DNA of 64,000 bases from Hirschia sp. (GTDB lineage: Bacteria; Pseudomonadota; Alphaproteobacteria; Caulobacterales; Hyphomonadaceae): positions 187,632 through 251,631 of the forward strand of contig PAQI01000011.1 of NCBI GenBank assembly GCA_002709235.1, read 5' to 3'. Position numbers and translations under genes: made by a program. Of the stretch, positions 8,822-17,299 are shown one piece after another (positions within the stretch are counted from its first letter, which is position 1; the number at the start of each line of letters is the position of its first letter). The notes beneath the pieces were generated by a model, which saw only the letters and a program-made list of their open reading frames with translations, was not told the origin of the DNA and did not search any database.

Positions 8822-9841
8822 TCATGGTCGGGGGACTTCATTCAGGCTGTCGATCCGCTCAGCGAAATTGATCATCGCAGCGTTGGGGCGCCGCCCCTGG
8901 ACCACTCTGCCATTGTCATCGAAGACAACTCTTCCATTTACATCGCGGGCCACTTCACCAAACACGTTCCCACCGAAGAGAATTGCGACAACGGTTCCAT
9001 CAGGCGTGAAAATCGGGCTCCCCGATGCGCCGCCTGTTGCTGGCAGATTGTGCCTGATCATGCGGTTTGCATCGTAACCACCATCGGACAGAAAATAGTC
9101 GCTGATCGACGTCACAATGCCCGTCTGCATGGTCGCGATCGGCATGCTCACATTGAGATTGCCACCACTCAGACGCTCCATCGGAAAGCCGAGATATCCA
9201 ACCTTCACGCCAGACCGGAGAAGCTTCAGACTGCTGTCATTGGCAAGATTGAAATGTACGGGGGCCGACTGCGCGGTTCTGATGACCGCAATATCGTAAC
9301 CGCCTGCTGACTCTCGACCGTCAAAATCGACTTCAACCGATCCATATTTCGGGTGTTTCCTGTAGGAAAGCACCTTGAGCCGCAGATCGGGCCGACCATT
9401 GATCGCCACAAAAAAGGACGTGCCGGGAAAAGCCTCCGCATAGTCTGCGATCGCCCCCACCACATGAGAATTTGTCGCGAACAATTTGTCGTCAAACGCC
9501 CAGGCTGTACCGATAGGTGTTGGCCCTTGTCCCGGAATGGATGCGACGACAACACCAACGGCTTCGCGATAGGTATAGGCCGCCTCTGCCAGCTGCGTGT
9601 CACTATCGCCGCCTGATCGCTGTCGCGCATTCGCAGTATCAGTTCTTCTTTCCGCAGCTGTGCTGGTCTTTGCAGGCGTTTCTGTCGTGTCTTCACCGGT
9701 AAACGAGATCTGCGCGAAAGCAGGCATCGCCAGGCTCGCAAGGGCAAATGCAGCCGCGCCGAACATGGCCTTGCGCGAATAGGAGCTGCGAGAAGGGAAC
9801 CTACCGACACCCGACAAGCTGATTGATTTTTCTTTCGACAT
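8822..9841 (-). CDS. Exported trypsin-like serine protease
   Basis: A 339-residue protease of the S1/trypsin fold. A long N-region (residues 1-24) precedes a hydrophobic segment ending AMPAFAQ, so export is expected after residue 43. The catalytic triad is visible: His126 in FATNSHVVG, Asp183 in GYDIAVI, and Ser273 in ATGGASGSPIF. No PDZ domain follows, unlike DegP-type proteases; the protein ends about 65 residues after the catalytic serine. It heads a run of four further exported proteins, which could be substrates, partners or a regulated complex (inference). A TTAA-N7-TTAA site lies about 155 bases upstream. Confidence 0.9.
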   Translation of the reverse strand: MSKEKSISLSGVGRFPSRSSYSRKAMFGAAAFALASLAMPAFAQISFTGEDTTETPAKTSTAAERRTDTANARQRSGGDSDTQLAEAAYTYREAVGVVVASIPGQGPTPIGTAWAFDDKLFATNSHVVGAIADYAEAFPGTSFFVAINGRPDLRLKVLSYRKHPKYGSVEVDFDGRESAGGYDIAVIRTAQSAPVHFNLANDSSLKLLRSGVKVGYLGFPMERLSGGNLNVSMPIATMQTGIVTSISDYFLSDGGYDANRMIRHNLPATGGASGSPIFTPDGTVVAILFGGNVFGEVARDVNGRVVFDDNGRVVQGRRPNAAMINFAERIDSLNEVPRP

Positions 9842-10304
9842 TTGATGTCCCCCGAATGGACTGCTTCTGACTTCGACAGTTTCCCAATGCTCGGGTCAGG
9901 ACCAAATCTGCTGGCGCGCCGGAAAAATCAGCGATTTTCCTGACAACACCCATCCCTGCAGTTTCGGTTGCTCTGCTCTCAAGCACAAATACTCGGTTTA
10001 ACAGTAATTTAATCACCGAGTTTAGGCCATATACAGATATCATTTTCGCGAAAACAAAACTCACGAAATACAAATCTGATAACAATTGTCAGGATATACC
10101 GGGAAGAATAGATAGATCGAAGTCTAGGTGAAGATGCGCAGGATTGCTTGCTTTCACGCGCCTGAACCATACCAGAACACCCCGAACCAGGGCATGTCTG
10201 ACCGATCTCGAATGCTGAATCAGGAGAATTGGTGCAGGAGAGAGGTGAAACCTCGAACCGTAACCCGCACATTGGGTTGGCGGGCGGCAATGTGCAGATA
10301 AAGA
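9842..10304. other. Non-coding interval between the protease gene and tRNA-Leu
   Basis: This stretch holds no plausible coding region. It includes an AT-rich patch (about 9990-10100) with a CtrA-like site, presumably the promoter area of the minus-strand protease run. A perfect 8-bp stem, GCACATTG (10267-10274) with CAATGTGC (10288-10295), lies ten bases beyond the 3' end of the tRNA; it has no T-run, so a role in tRNA 3' processing or termination is only possible. Confidence 0.5.
9998..10012. promoter_or_regulatory. CtrA-like binding site (TTAA-N7-TTAA)
   Basis: The 15-base sequence TTAA-CAGTAAT-TTAA matches the full CtrA consensus used by cell-cycle-regulated promoters in Caulobacter and relatives. 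It lies about 155 bases upstream of the trypsin-like protease start. It is the only full-length match I saw in the window. Function is inferred from the match alone; an AT-rich region can produce it by chance. Confidence 0.35.
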
Positions 10305-10391
10305 TGGTGCGGGCGGCGGGACTCGAACCCGCAAGGGCATTCGCCCGACAGATTTTAAGTCTGTTGTGTCTACCGGTTCCACCACGCCCGC
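10305..10391 (-). tRNA. tRNA-Leu (anticodon UAA)
   Basis: Read on the minus strand, the gene starts GCGGGCGTGGTGGAA and ends CGCCCGC-A-CCA, so the 7-bp acceptor stem is perfect and the CCA tail is encoded. The anticodon loop is CTTAAAA between CAGA and TCTG, giving anticodon TAA. The variable arm is long (CGGGCGAATGCCCTTG region), as expected for a class II leucine tRNA, and the T-arm contains GGTTCGAGTCC. Length with CCA is 87 nucleotides. It decodes UUA, a rare codon in this sequence, and wobble may extend it to UUG. Confidence 0.95.
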
Positions 10392-10401
10392 AAGCGGTTG
10401 T

Positions 10402-10431
10402 CAGATGCGCCATGAATGGCCGCCACGTCAA
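10402..10431 (-). promoter_or_regulatory. Possible promoter of tRNA-Leu
   Basis: On the minus strand TTGACG (10431-10426) is followed after 18 bases by CATCTG (10407-10402), about 10 bases before the tRNA 5' end. The -35 box is good and the -10 box is poor, so this is a tentative call. Confidence 0.3.
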
Positions 10432-10446
10432 GCACTGACTTCACCG

Positions 10447-11208
10447 TCAAGTCGATCGGCCCCCCGTCAGGCCCATTTCCGCCACCATGTCTTCCAGCGC
10501 GATAACCGCATTTGCCAATGCGGCTTCATCCGTGCTGCGCGCCACCAGGTTTACAAATGGCACCGGCGCATCAACCGGGCCCGGATAGGATCCAAATGCG
10601 ATATTAGGCATGGCCTGCGCGACCTTTTTCAACGGTCCAGCCACATCGCCTTCCTTCAGACCTTCAACATGCAGACTCACCGCGTGAATGCGCGCGCCCT
10701 GTTTCAGCGTGGGGATAATAGTGTCCAGCATGGCCTGCATGATGCGCGGCACGCCTGCCATCACATGCACATTCTCCAGCCTGAATCCCGGCGCACCCGA
10801 CACCCGGTTCTCGATCAGTTCAGCTCCCTCGGGGATACGCGCCATGCGCAGGCGTGGCTCTGTCAGCTCCACGCCCTTCGCATCATACCAGGCCTTGAGG
10901 ATGGCCCTTGCATCATCGCGCACATCGATGGACCGCCCGAAGGCCGCAGCGACCGCATCCGCCGTGATGTCGTCATGCGTCGGCCCGATACCGCCCGTGG
11001 TGAAGACGTAGGTATAGGCCGCCGACAATTCCCGCACGGCTTTGACAATGTGGCGCTGCTCATCACAGACCGTGCGCGCCTCTTTCACAACCACACCGAT
11101 CAGGCCCAGCGTGGTTGCGATATGGCGCATATTCGTATCATGCGTACGTCCGGAAAGGATCTCGTCGCCAATGACAAGCACGGCAGCTGTGGGGTTGGAT
11201 GTGTTCAT
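10447..11208 (-). CDS. CinA-like/MoCF-domain protein (molybdopterin-binding fold)
   Basis: A 253-residue protein of the MoaB/MogA fold as found in the N-terminal half of competence/damage-inducible protein CinA; in CinA family members this part hydrolyses nucleotide conjugates such as ADP-ribose. The fold is marked by VLVIGDEILSGRTHDTN near residues 8-24 and the signature TTGGIGPTHDDIT near 75. There is no C-terminal NMN amidohydrolase (CinA-C) domain, so this is a stand-alone version. The start at 11206-11208 is fixed by an AGGAGG sequence 8 bases upstream. It faces away from the exported protein at 11321. Confidence 0.88.
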   Translation of the reverse strand: MNTSNPTAAVLVIGDEILSGRTHDTNMRHIATTLGLIGVVVKEARTVCDEQRHIVKAVRELSAAYTYVFTTGGIGPTHDDITADAVAAAFGRSIDVRDDARAILKAWYDAKGVELTEPRLRMARIPEGAELIENRVSGAPGFRLENVHVMAGVPRIMQAMLDTIIPTLKQGARIHAVSLHVEGLKEGDVAGPLKKVAQAMPNIAFGSYPGPVDAPVPFVNLVARSTDEAALANAVIALEDMVAEMGLTGGRST

Positions 11209-11320
11209 GATCAGGCCTCCTGTCGCATGCCAGACCATGCAAGCTTTCACATATAGTCCTCCTGACAGAACAGTAAAATTCGACTATGATAAGTTAGACA
11301 GGACAGGTGGGGATCAAGTC

Positions 11321-12163
11321 ATGCAACGTGTCATTTCTTTAGTGATATTCATACTGCTGTCTGCCGGACCGCTGGCACATGCACAGAGCTGCGATTCATC
11401 TGAGATGGATGCAAGCTGGAGCGCGATGATCGAAGCCTACCAGGCACAGGATCTGGATCTGACGATCATCGCCATAGACCACATTATCGATTTGTGTGGA
11501 GACGATCCGCGAACAACTGTCCCGCGTATGATGCGTGCGGATATCGCGATGAATCAGAACAAACCGGAAGACGTCCTGAAATGGTTGAATACTGTCGCCT
11601 ATGAACCCGGTGGTGCGCTGACCAAGCACATGTACTGGCTCTACATGATGGCCAACTACCAGACCGGCGACATGGAACAGTTCAGACGTGCCCGTGCTGC
11701 GGTAGCGAAAACGGTCGAAATCAACCTGACCGCTCCTGACAGCTCGGCCCAAGGTCATCTGGTCGAAAGCTGGGACACGAAGGCAGGCCATGTCCGCGCT
11801 TTTTCGATGAACCTCGACCAGGAACATTTCATCCGGCGCCACTATTTTCTCGTCGAGCCGACCGAGGATGAACCCTTGTGGAGCGTAATGATCACAAATT
11901 CGAAAGTTGTAAGCTTGATGCGATTGGACGATCCGCAAAAATCTCCAATCATGGCTGTCGATGTCTATAATTGCGCGGGACACTACACGGCTGGTTGGCT
12001 GGTCGCAGAAGAGACAGAAAGCGGCCTCAATGTCAGCTACGAAACAGCCCGCAAGGCCGTGGACAATATTGTCTCAGGCGACAATTATGAGATCACCTCT
12101 TCTACGGAGGGAGACGGCGTAAACTGCGCATTTCCCAATTATATCGCGCCTTATGCTGAATGA
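11321..12163 (+). CDS. Exported protein of unknown function, 280 aa
   Basis: The start at 11321 gives a signal peptide (MQRVISLVIFILLSAGPLAHA) with an AGGTGGGGAT ribosome binding site. The mature region from residue 22 to about 125 is helical and may form TPR-like hairpins (SWSAMIEAYQAQDLDLTIIAIDHI, then DVLKWLNTVAYEPGG). The C-terminal half is strand-rich and ends with two Cys (residues 227 and 271) that may pair with Cys24/Cys53. No family is recognised. It stands alone, divergent from the CinA-like gene, with methionine aminopeptidase following after about 150 bases. Confidence 0.78.
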   Translation: MQRVISLVIFILLSAGPLAHAQSCDSSEMDASWSAMIEAYQAQDLDLTIIAIDHIIDLCGDDPRTTVPRMMRADIAMNQNKPEDVLKWLNTVAYEPGGALTKHMYWLYMMANYQTGDMEQFRRARAAVAKTVEINLTAPDSSAQGHLVESWDTKAGHVRAFSMNLDQEHFIRRHYFLVEPTEDEPLWSVMITNSKVVSLMRLDDPQKSPIMAVDVYNCAGHYTAGWLVAEETESGLNVSYETARKAVDNIVSGDNYEITSSTEGDGVNCAFPNYIAPYAE

Positions 12164-12320
12164 AGCTGATGCGGTTGATACGCAGGACTTGAAATTTTCG
12201 TCTAGTCTTGCGACTTGTCAGGGCATTAGGATTTGTCCACACGCGATATATGGCGCACAATAGTGCCCTGCACCGCTCGCGCAGCTGGATATGACCAGAC
12301 CTGAAGGAAGACCTGCCTTG

Positions 12321-13160
12321 ATGAATTTCGTCGAAGCCGCCGCTGCGCCCCTGCGCAATACAGGCGATATCAAGTTGCACGGACCAGAAGGTTTCGAAGG
12401 CATGCGAAAGGCTGGCCGCATTGCAGCCGCCTGCCTCGACATGCTGGCCAGCGAAGTCAAACCCGGCGTGACAACTGGGCATCTGGATGATCTGGCGCGC
12501 GATTTTGTACTGGATTCAGGCGCGATTTCTGCCACGGTGTTTTATCGCGGCTACAAGAACTTTCTCTGTACCTCGATCAATCACGTCGTCTGTCACGGCA
12601 TTCCGACGCATGACAAGGCGCTCAAGGAAGGCGACATCCTGAACATTGATGTCACCGTGATCGTCGATGGCTGGCATGGCGACACATCGCGCATGTATGT
12701 GGCAGGCGAGGCCAAGCGCAAGGCACAACGCCTGATGGATGTGACGTGGGAATGCCTTCAGCGCGGTCTTGCAGTCGTCAAACCCGGGAACACCACCTAT
12801 GATATCGGCAAGGCCATTCAGGACCACGCCGAGCGCCAGCGTTGTTCCGTGGTGGAAGCGTTTTGCGGTCATGGTCTGGGTCGCCTGTTTCATGACAGCC
12901 CGAACATCCTGCATTTCGGCCAGAAGAATGCCAGTGTCGAACTCAAGCCCGGCATGTTCTTCACCATCGAACCGATGATCAATCTCGGCAAGAAGGATGT
13001 CGCCCTGCTGCCGGATGGCTGGACCGCCGTGACCCGCGACCGCTCCTTGACCGCACAATTCGAGCACTCCATCGGCGTGACCGAAGATGGCTGCGAGATC
13101 TTCACGCTCTCGCCCGCCGGTATCCACACGCCGCACACGCAATCCACCGACGCAAGCTGA
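12321..13160 (+). CDS. map: Methionine aminopeptidase type I
   Basis: Removes the initiator methionine from nascent proteins in the cytoplasm. All five metal ligands are present (279-residue numbering): Asp110 in LNIDVTV, Asp121 in HGDTSR, His184 in GHGLG, Glu217 in TIEP and Glu248 in EHS; substrate-site His92 is in CHGIP. The start at 12321 is chosen because an AAGGAAG sequence lies upstream and alphaproteobacterial MetAPs typically begin about 20 residues before the HGPEGFEGMRKAG segment; an alternative ATG at 12291 would add ten residues. radC follows after 67 bases in the same direction. Confidence 0.95.
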   Translation: MNFVEAAAAPLRNTGDIKLHGPEGFEGMRKAGRIAAACLDMLASEVKPGVTTGHLDDLARDFVLDSGAISATVFYRGYKNFLCTSINHVVCHGIPTHDKALKEGDILNIDVTVIVDGWHGDTSRMYVAGEAKRKAQRLMDVTWECLQRGLAVVKPGNTTYDIGKAIQDHAERQRCSVVEAFCGHGLGRLFHDSPNILHFGQKNASVELKPGMFFTIEPMINLGKKDVALLPDGWTAVTRDRSLTAQFEHSIGVTEDGCEIFTLSPAGIHTPHTQSTDAS

Positions 13161-13227
13161 CGCGAAGCCGCTTGCATTCGCCTGCAAGACATCAATACTG
13201 ATCCCCGATGGATTTGATGGGGGCCAC

Positions 13228-13995
13228 ATGTCTGGCGATGGTATGAAGGAAGGCGGCGGCCTGTTTGGCAAGCTACCTGAAGGCGTGACCCTGCCGACCG
13301 CTGATGTCGGCAAACCCGCCGCGCGCAAACATTATCATGGCCACCGTGAACGCCTGCGCCAGCGCCTGATCGATGGCGAGGACAATGCCCTTGCAGATTA
13401 TGAATTGCTGGAACTGCTGTTATGCGCCTTTATTCCGCGCCGTGATGTCAAACCCATTGCCAAGGACCTGGTGGCCCGGTTTGGCGGTGTATCCGGTGCC
13501 CTCGCCGCGCCGGTGAACAAGCTCGTGCAGGTGGACGGCATAGGCGAAACCGCTGCTGCCTATATCCACACCACCCATCTTCTCAACCAGCGCGCCACGC
13601 GCGAACAGATCGCGAAAAAGCCGGTGATCGGCTCTTGGGCGGCTGTGCTGGACTATGTGAAGATCAGCCTCCAGCACGAAACCGAAGAACAGTTTCGTGT
13701 GCTGTTCCTGGACCGCAAGAACCAGCTGATCATGGATGAACGTCAGGCGCGCGGAACGGTGGACCATGCCCCTGTCTATCCGCGCGAGTTGGCCCGCCGG
13801 GCGCTGGAGCTGTCGGCCTCGGCAATGATCCTGGTGCACAATCACCCATCCGGTGACCCTACCCCCTCAAGCGCCGATATCACCGTCACGCGAGAGATCA
13901 TGGATGCCCTCGACCCGCTGGAGATCACCGTTCACGATCATCTGATCGTCGGCAAATCCGGCGTGGTCAGCCTGAAGACATTGGGAAAGATCTAG
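13228..13995 (+). CDS. radC: RadC family JAMM-domain protein
   Basis: A 255-residue member of the RadC (UPF0758) family. A helix-hairpin-helix-like region (about 55-115, with LVQVDGIGETAA) precedes a JAB/JAMM domain with Glu154, His204, His206 (VHNHPSGDP) and Asp217 (SSAD), the expected zinc ligands. RadC was named for DNA repair, but its actual role is not settled. The start at 13228 follows GGGGG; the first 30 residues are poorly conserved. It follows map on the same strand and ends shortly before a strong terminator. Confidence 0.93.
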   Translation: MSGDGMKEGGGLFGKLPEGVTLPTADVGKPAARKHYHGHRERLRQRLIDGEDNALADYELLELLLCAFIPRRDVKPIAKDLVARFGGVSGALAAPVNKLVQVDGIGETAAAYIHTTHLLNQRATREQIAKKPVIGSWAAVLDYVKISLQHETEEQFRVLFLDRKNQLIMDERQARGTVDHAPVYPRELARRALELSASAMILVHNHPSGDPTPSSADITVTREIMDALDPLEITVHDHLIVGKSGVVSLKTLGKI

Positions 13996-14035
13996 GGGGC
14001 AAGATCTAGCGGCCTGTTCAACCACAATGCAAAAG

Positions 14036-14099
14036 CAAAAACCCCCGCCAGTTTCCTGACGGGGGTTTTCTCAGCCCGAAGGCTTTTTCTTGTCAGCCC
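14036..14099. terminator. Bidirectional terminator between radC and the repeat protein
   Basis: The stem ACCCCCGCCAG / CTGACGGGGGT with loop TTTC lies at 14041-14066, flanked by an A-run on the left and TTTT on the right, so it can work in both directions for the convergent genes. A second small hairpin, AGCC-CGAA-GGCT followed by TTTTTCTT, lies at 14083-14099. Confidence 0.85.
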
Positions 14100-14103
14100 G
14101 TGA

Positions 14104-15075
14104 TCAGAACGGGGTCACGCCGAGCGAACGCACGGTGTCGACAGTCAGGTAACCGACTGGCAGGCCGTTGGCACGCTGATAGGATTCCATTGCACGCAGG
14201 GTCGAAGGACCAAATGCGCCATCTGCTGGCACATCATAACCGGCTGCAGTCAGAGCACGCTGAACTTCGGAGATCTTGACGGTGGTGGTGTTGGAGTCAC
14301 ACAGCACTTCACGCCACTCAAGGCCGCCACCACCGGTGACAACACGCTTTTCGAGTGTCTTGTATGTCGCAGGAATGGTGATGACTTCTTCAGTCGCCGG
14401 GGAAACCAGACGACGAACGGAAACGGTCTTGGTTACCGCTGGAATGACTTCTTCGACAACTTGCGGCGGCTGAGCCACAACCTGCTTGGAAACGGTTTCA
14501 TATTTGGCAGGAATTACGCGCGTGTCAGTTGCCTCGGCGGATACAACACGTGTGCGGGTCACGGTCTTGTATTCGGCAGGCACTTCAACCTTACAGAGCA
14601 GTTCACCGGTTGCGGAAGCAACGCCATCAGCGGATGTGCCAAGGCCAGCTGCGCCACGACCAAAGAGGCCGGCACCGGGCTTCCATGTGGTGTATGCCGG
14701 ACGCACCATGACCTGCTCGGTGTAGGTTTCGTACTTGGCAGGAACAACCATTGATTCTGTACGCTCAGGCTCAACAATGACCTGCTCGGTCACGGTCTCG
14801 TAAGACGCCGGAATGACCTTGTACTGAGTGGTTTCTTCCTTGACGACGACTGTTTCGGTGACAGTTTCATAGGTCGCGGGAATGATCTTGATCTCGGTGC
14901 GTTCCGGCTGGTCGACAACCTGTTCGGTCATTACTTCAGTTGTTTCCGGAATCAGGACGCGCGCAAAGCACTGACCTGGTTGTGCTTCCGGCGGATATCC
15001 CGCCGATTGTGCGTTAGCAACGCCCGCAAGACCAATAATGGTCGCTGCGGATAGCATGAGTGTTCTTGTAGCCAT
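14104..15075 (-). CDS. Exported repeat protein with C-terminal peptidoglycan-binding domain
   Basis: A 323-residue exported protein. The start at 15073-15075 gives a signal peptide (MATRTLMLSAATIIGLAGVANA) behind a GGGGAGAG site. The central part is about seven repeats of roughly 22-38 residues built on (V/I)(I/V)PAxYETVTxxVVV: PATYETVTETVVV, PASYETVTEQVIV, PAKYETYTEQVMV, PAEYKTVTRTRVV, PAKYETVSKQVVA, PAVTKTVSVRRLV and PATYKTLEKRVV. A Gly/Ala-rich insert splits the third and fourth. Residues 268-320 form a PG_binding_1 domain (VQRALTAAGYDVPADGAFG, then TLRAMESYQRANG). It is probably a periplasmic or outer-surface structural protein anchored to peptidoglycan. Confidence 0.87.
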   Translation of the reverse strand: MATRTLMLSAATIIGLAGVANAQSAGYPPEAQPGQCFARVLIPETTEVMTEQVVDQPERTEIKIIPATYETVTETVVVKEETTQYKVIPASYETVTEQVIVEPERTESMVVPAKYETYTEQVMVRPAYTTWKPGAGLFGRGAAGLGTSADGVASATGELLCKVEVPAEYKTVTRTRVVSAEATDTRVIPAKYETVSKQVVAQPPQVVEEVIPAVTKTVSVRRLVSPATEEVITIPATYKTLEKRVVTGGGGLEWREVLCDSNTTTVKISEVQRALTAAGYDVPADGAFGPSTLRAMESYQRANGLPVGYLTVDTVRSLGVTPF

Positions 15076-15450
15076 TTTCAGCTCTCCCCTGGATCGCACA
15101 GCCCAATCTGTGCACCTAGTAATGCGAAGAGGCCGCAATCCAACGAACCATCGCCTTTGGAACCGCATCAGCTCTGCTGTTCCAGCCCCTCTTCATTGGC
15201 GTATATTAACGGAATATAATTCGGCAACCAGCAGAAATAGCAGTGAATCATCTACATTACAGGAAATACATGCTTCATTCACTTTGATAAAAGCGTCATA
15301 AAACAAAATCTTCCCCAAGGACTAGAAAAGATGGATGCGTGTCTTTGCTTTTCCTCGATTGCTGACTAGAAGCATCGGCTTATTGAATCTGGTGACTTAC
15401 TGTCACCTCTGCGCAATTGCACACATCCTCTACTTCAGGGAGCTCCCTCA
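15076..15450. other. Intergenic region between divergent genes
   Basis: This region separates the minus-strand repeat protein from plus-strand purB and must hold both promoters. It has an AT-rich core (about 15195-15330). I see no small gene or regulatory RNA that I could defend. An AGGGAG ribosome binding site for purB lies at 15438-15443. Confidence 0.5.
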
Positions 15451-16755
15451 ATGATTCCCCGCTATGCCCGCCCGCAAATGGAAGCCATGTGGACACCGGA
15501 GGCGCGCTACGGCATCTGGCTGGAAATCGAGACGCTTGCCGCTGAAGCGATGGCCGAGCTCGGTGTCATCCCAAAGGAGGCCGCAGAAGCTGTTCGTGCA
15601 CGCGGCGGATTTGACGTGGATCGCGTCGACGAGATCGAGCGCGAAGTCAAACATGACGTGATCGCCTTCCTGACCTCCGTTTCCGAACATGTCGGCGAGG
15701 AAGCGCGCTTCCTGCACAAGGGCATGACCTCCTCGGATGTGCTGGACACCTGCCTGGCCGTGCAACTGGTCCGCGCTGCTGATGTCCTGATGGAAGGGCT
15801 GGACCGCCTGCTGGCCGCGCTCAAGGCACGTGCATTCGAACACAAGCTCACCCCCACGATCGGTCGCTCTCACGGCATTCACGCAGAGCCGACCACATTC
15901 GGCGTCAAGCTGGCCCGTTTTTACGCTGAGATGTCACGCAATCGCACGCGCCTGCTCGCCGCACGCGAGGAAGTCGCCACCTGCGCACTGTCTGGCGCGG
16001 TCGGCACATTTGCCAATATTGATCCCAAGATCGAAGAAATGGTCGCCGAGAAACTTGGCCTGACACCAGAGCCGGTCTCCTCGCAGATCATTCCGCGTGA
16101 CCGCCACGCCGCCTATTTTGCAACGCTTGGCGTCATTGCCTCGTCCATCGAGAATGTCGCGGTGGAGATCCGCCACATGCAACGCACGGAAGTTCTGGAA
16201 GCGGAGGAATTCTTCTCGGCCGGCCAGAAAGGCTCCTCTGCCATGCCGCATAAGCGCAATCCGGTGCTGACGGAGAACCTGACCGGACTGGCCCGCCTCG
16301 TGCGCTCTGCGGTCTATCCCGCCATGGAAAATGTGGCGCTCTGGCATGAACGTGACATCTCGCACTCCTCTGTTGAACGCGGGATCGGCCCTGACGCGAC
16401 GATCCACCTGGATTTCGCACTGCACCGCCTGGCCATGGTCATCGAGAAACTGGTCGTCTACCCTGACAACATGAAGGCCAATCTCGACAAGCTGGGCGGC
16501 CTGCACAATTCACAGCGTGTGCTGCTGGCACTGGTGGAAGCGGGTATCTCGCGTGAGGACAGCTATCGCCTGGTCCAGCGCAATGCGATGAAGGTCTGGG
16601 ATAATCCAAACCGTGCCGAGGGTGATTTCCTCAACTATCTGAAGGCGGATGACGAAGTGACCCTGTCAGACGACAAGCTCGCAAGCCTGTTTGACCTCGA
16701 CTACCACTTCAAGAATGTCGACGTGATCTTCAACCGGGTTTTTGGTGAAAATTGA
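15451..16755 (+). CDS. purB: Adenylosuccinate lyase
   Basis: Cytoplasmic enzyme that releases fumarate from SAICAR in IMP synthesis and from adenylosuccinate in AMP synthesis. At 434 residues it is full length. The fumarase/aspartase superfamily signature GSSAMPHKRNP is at about residues 263-273 and carries the mobile-loop serine; the other superfamily motifs are TSSDVLDT near residues 92-99 and GRSHGIHAEPT near 140-150, with the catalytic-region His. The ribosome binding site AGGGAG ends 7 bases before the ATG. It is the first purine gene in the window; purC, purS, purQ and purL follow at intervals on the same strand. Confidence 0.97.
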   Translation: MIPRYARPQMEAMWTPEARYGIWLEIETLAAEAMAELGVIPKEAAEAVRARGGFDVDRVDEIEREVKHDVIAFLTSVSEHVGEEARFLHKGMTSSDVLDTCLAVQLVRAADVLMEGLDRLLAALKARAFEHKLTPTIGRSHGIHAEPTTFGVKLARFYAEMSRNRTRLLAAREEVATCALSGAVGTFANIDPKIEEMVAEKLGLTPEPVSSQIIPRDRHAAYFATLGVIASSIENVAVEIRHMQRTEVLEAEEFFSAGQKGSSAMPHKRNPVLTENLTGLARLVRSAVYPAMENVALWHERDISHSSVERGIGPDATIHLDFALHRLAMVIEKLVVYPDNMKANLDKLGGLHNSQRVLLALVEAGISREDSYRLVQRNAMKVWDNPNRAEGDFLNYLKADDEVTLSDDKLASLFDLDYHFKNVDVIFNRVFGEN

Positions 16756-16906
16756 AGGTTAACGAAACGGGCCTGTTTTATTCACAAACTTTCCGTTTGG
16801 TTGCACCGCGTTTCAATCTGTCTGTGGCAAGGTCCATCTATCGAGACAGGCAAAAGACCTGTCCGGCATTAAAAGAGATGACCAGACCTCAACGGAGACG
16901 CCCATC

Positions 16907-17218
16907 ATGACTGCCCTGTCAAAACGCGCACGGTTCGAAGAAACCGCGTTTGCCAATCACCGGACTGAAGAATTTCTCGCACGGGCCAACAGCCTGAGAA
17001 AACTTGGTGAATGGGCTGCAAGTCAGATGATGGACGACCAGTCGCCCGCTATCGCCAAATATGCGGATGCACTGGTACGCTCAGGCAGTATTGATCCCAA
17101 CGCCATTCGTGGTGTTGCAGACAGCCTGTCGCTGCACGGTTGCACTGTAGATGAAACAGTCGTGGTCGGTAAATTCGAGGAATTCCTGCACGCTGCGCGC
17201 ACAGAGCGAGGTGTGTAG
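16907..17218 (+). CDS. DUF1476-like protein, divergent paralogue of the ATPase zeta subunit
   Basis: A 103-residue soluble helical protein. It aligns along its length with the canonical zeta inhibitor encoded at 17938-18261. Shared positions include K/R-R-x-x-FE near residues 6-11, FAxxxxxE at 15-22, (R/S)LRKLGxWAAxxM at 29-41, an AxxYAxxxVxS segment at 49-59, and a C-terminal helix ending FEEFL. The divergence is large and the EEPGEED loop of canonical zeta is missing, so inhibition of F1-ATPase should not be assumed. It sits between purB and a terminator, and a ribosome binding site (CGGAGA) precedes it. Confidence 0.7.
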   Translation: MTALSKRARFEETAFANHRTEEFLARANSLRKLGEWAASQMMDDQSPAIAKYADALVRSGSIDPNAIRGVADSLSLHGCTVDETVVVGKFEEFLHAARTERGV

Positions 17219-17255
17219 GCCTTAAGGCGATGTTCTCTCCATAGATCAAAGCCAG

Positions 17256-17296
17256 TTCACCCCGTTTCCCAACAGGAAGCGGGGTGAATTGTTTTG
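17256..17296. terminator. Bidirectional terminator
   Basis: A long stem, TTCACCCCG-T-TTCC, loop CAACA, GGAA-G-CGGGGTGAA, followed by TTGTTTTG. It lies between the convergent DUF1476-like gene and the thioredoxin-like gene. Confidence 0.8.
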
Positions 17297-17299
17297 CGA

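Noticed and set aside
10089-10385. A 98-codon minus frame beginning MVEPVDTTDLKSVGR across the tRNA-Leu gene
   Set aside because: The sequence is the translated tRNA itself, a well-known artefact. No ribosome binding site, and the frame runs through the acceptor and anticodon arms.
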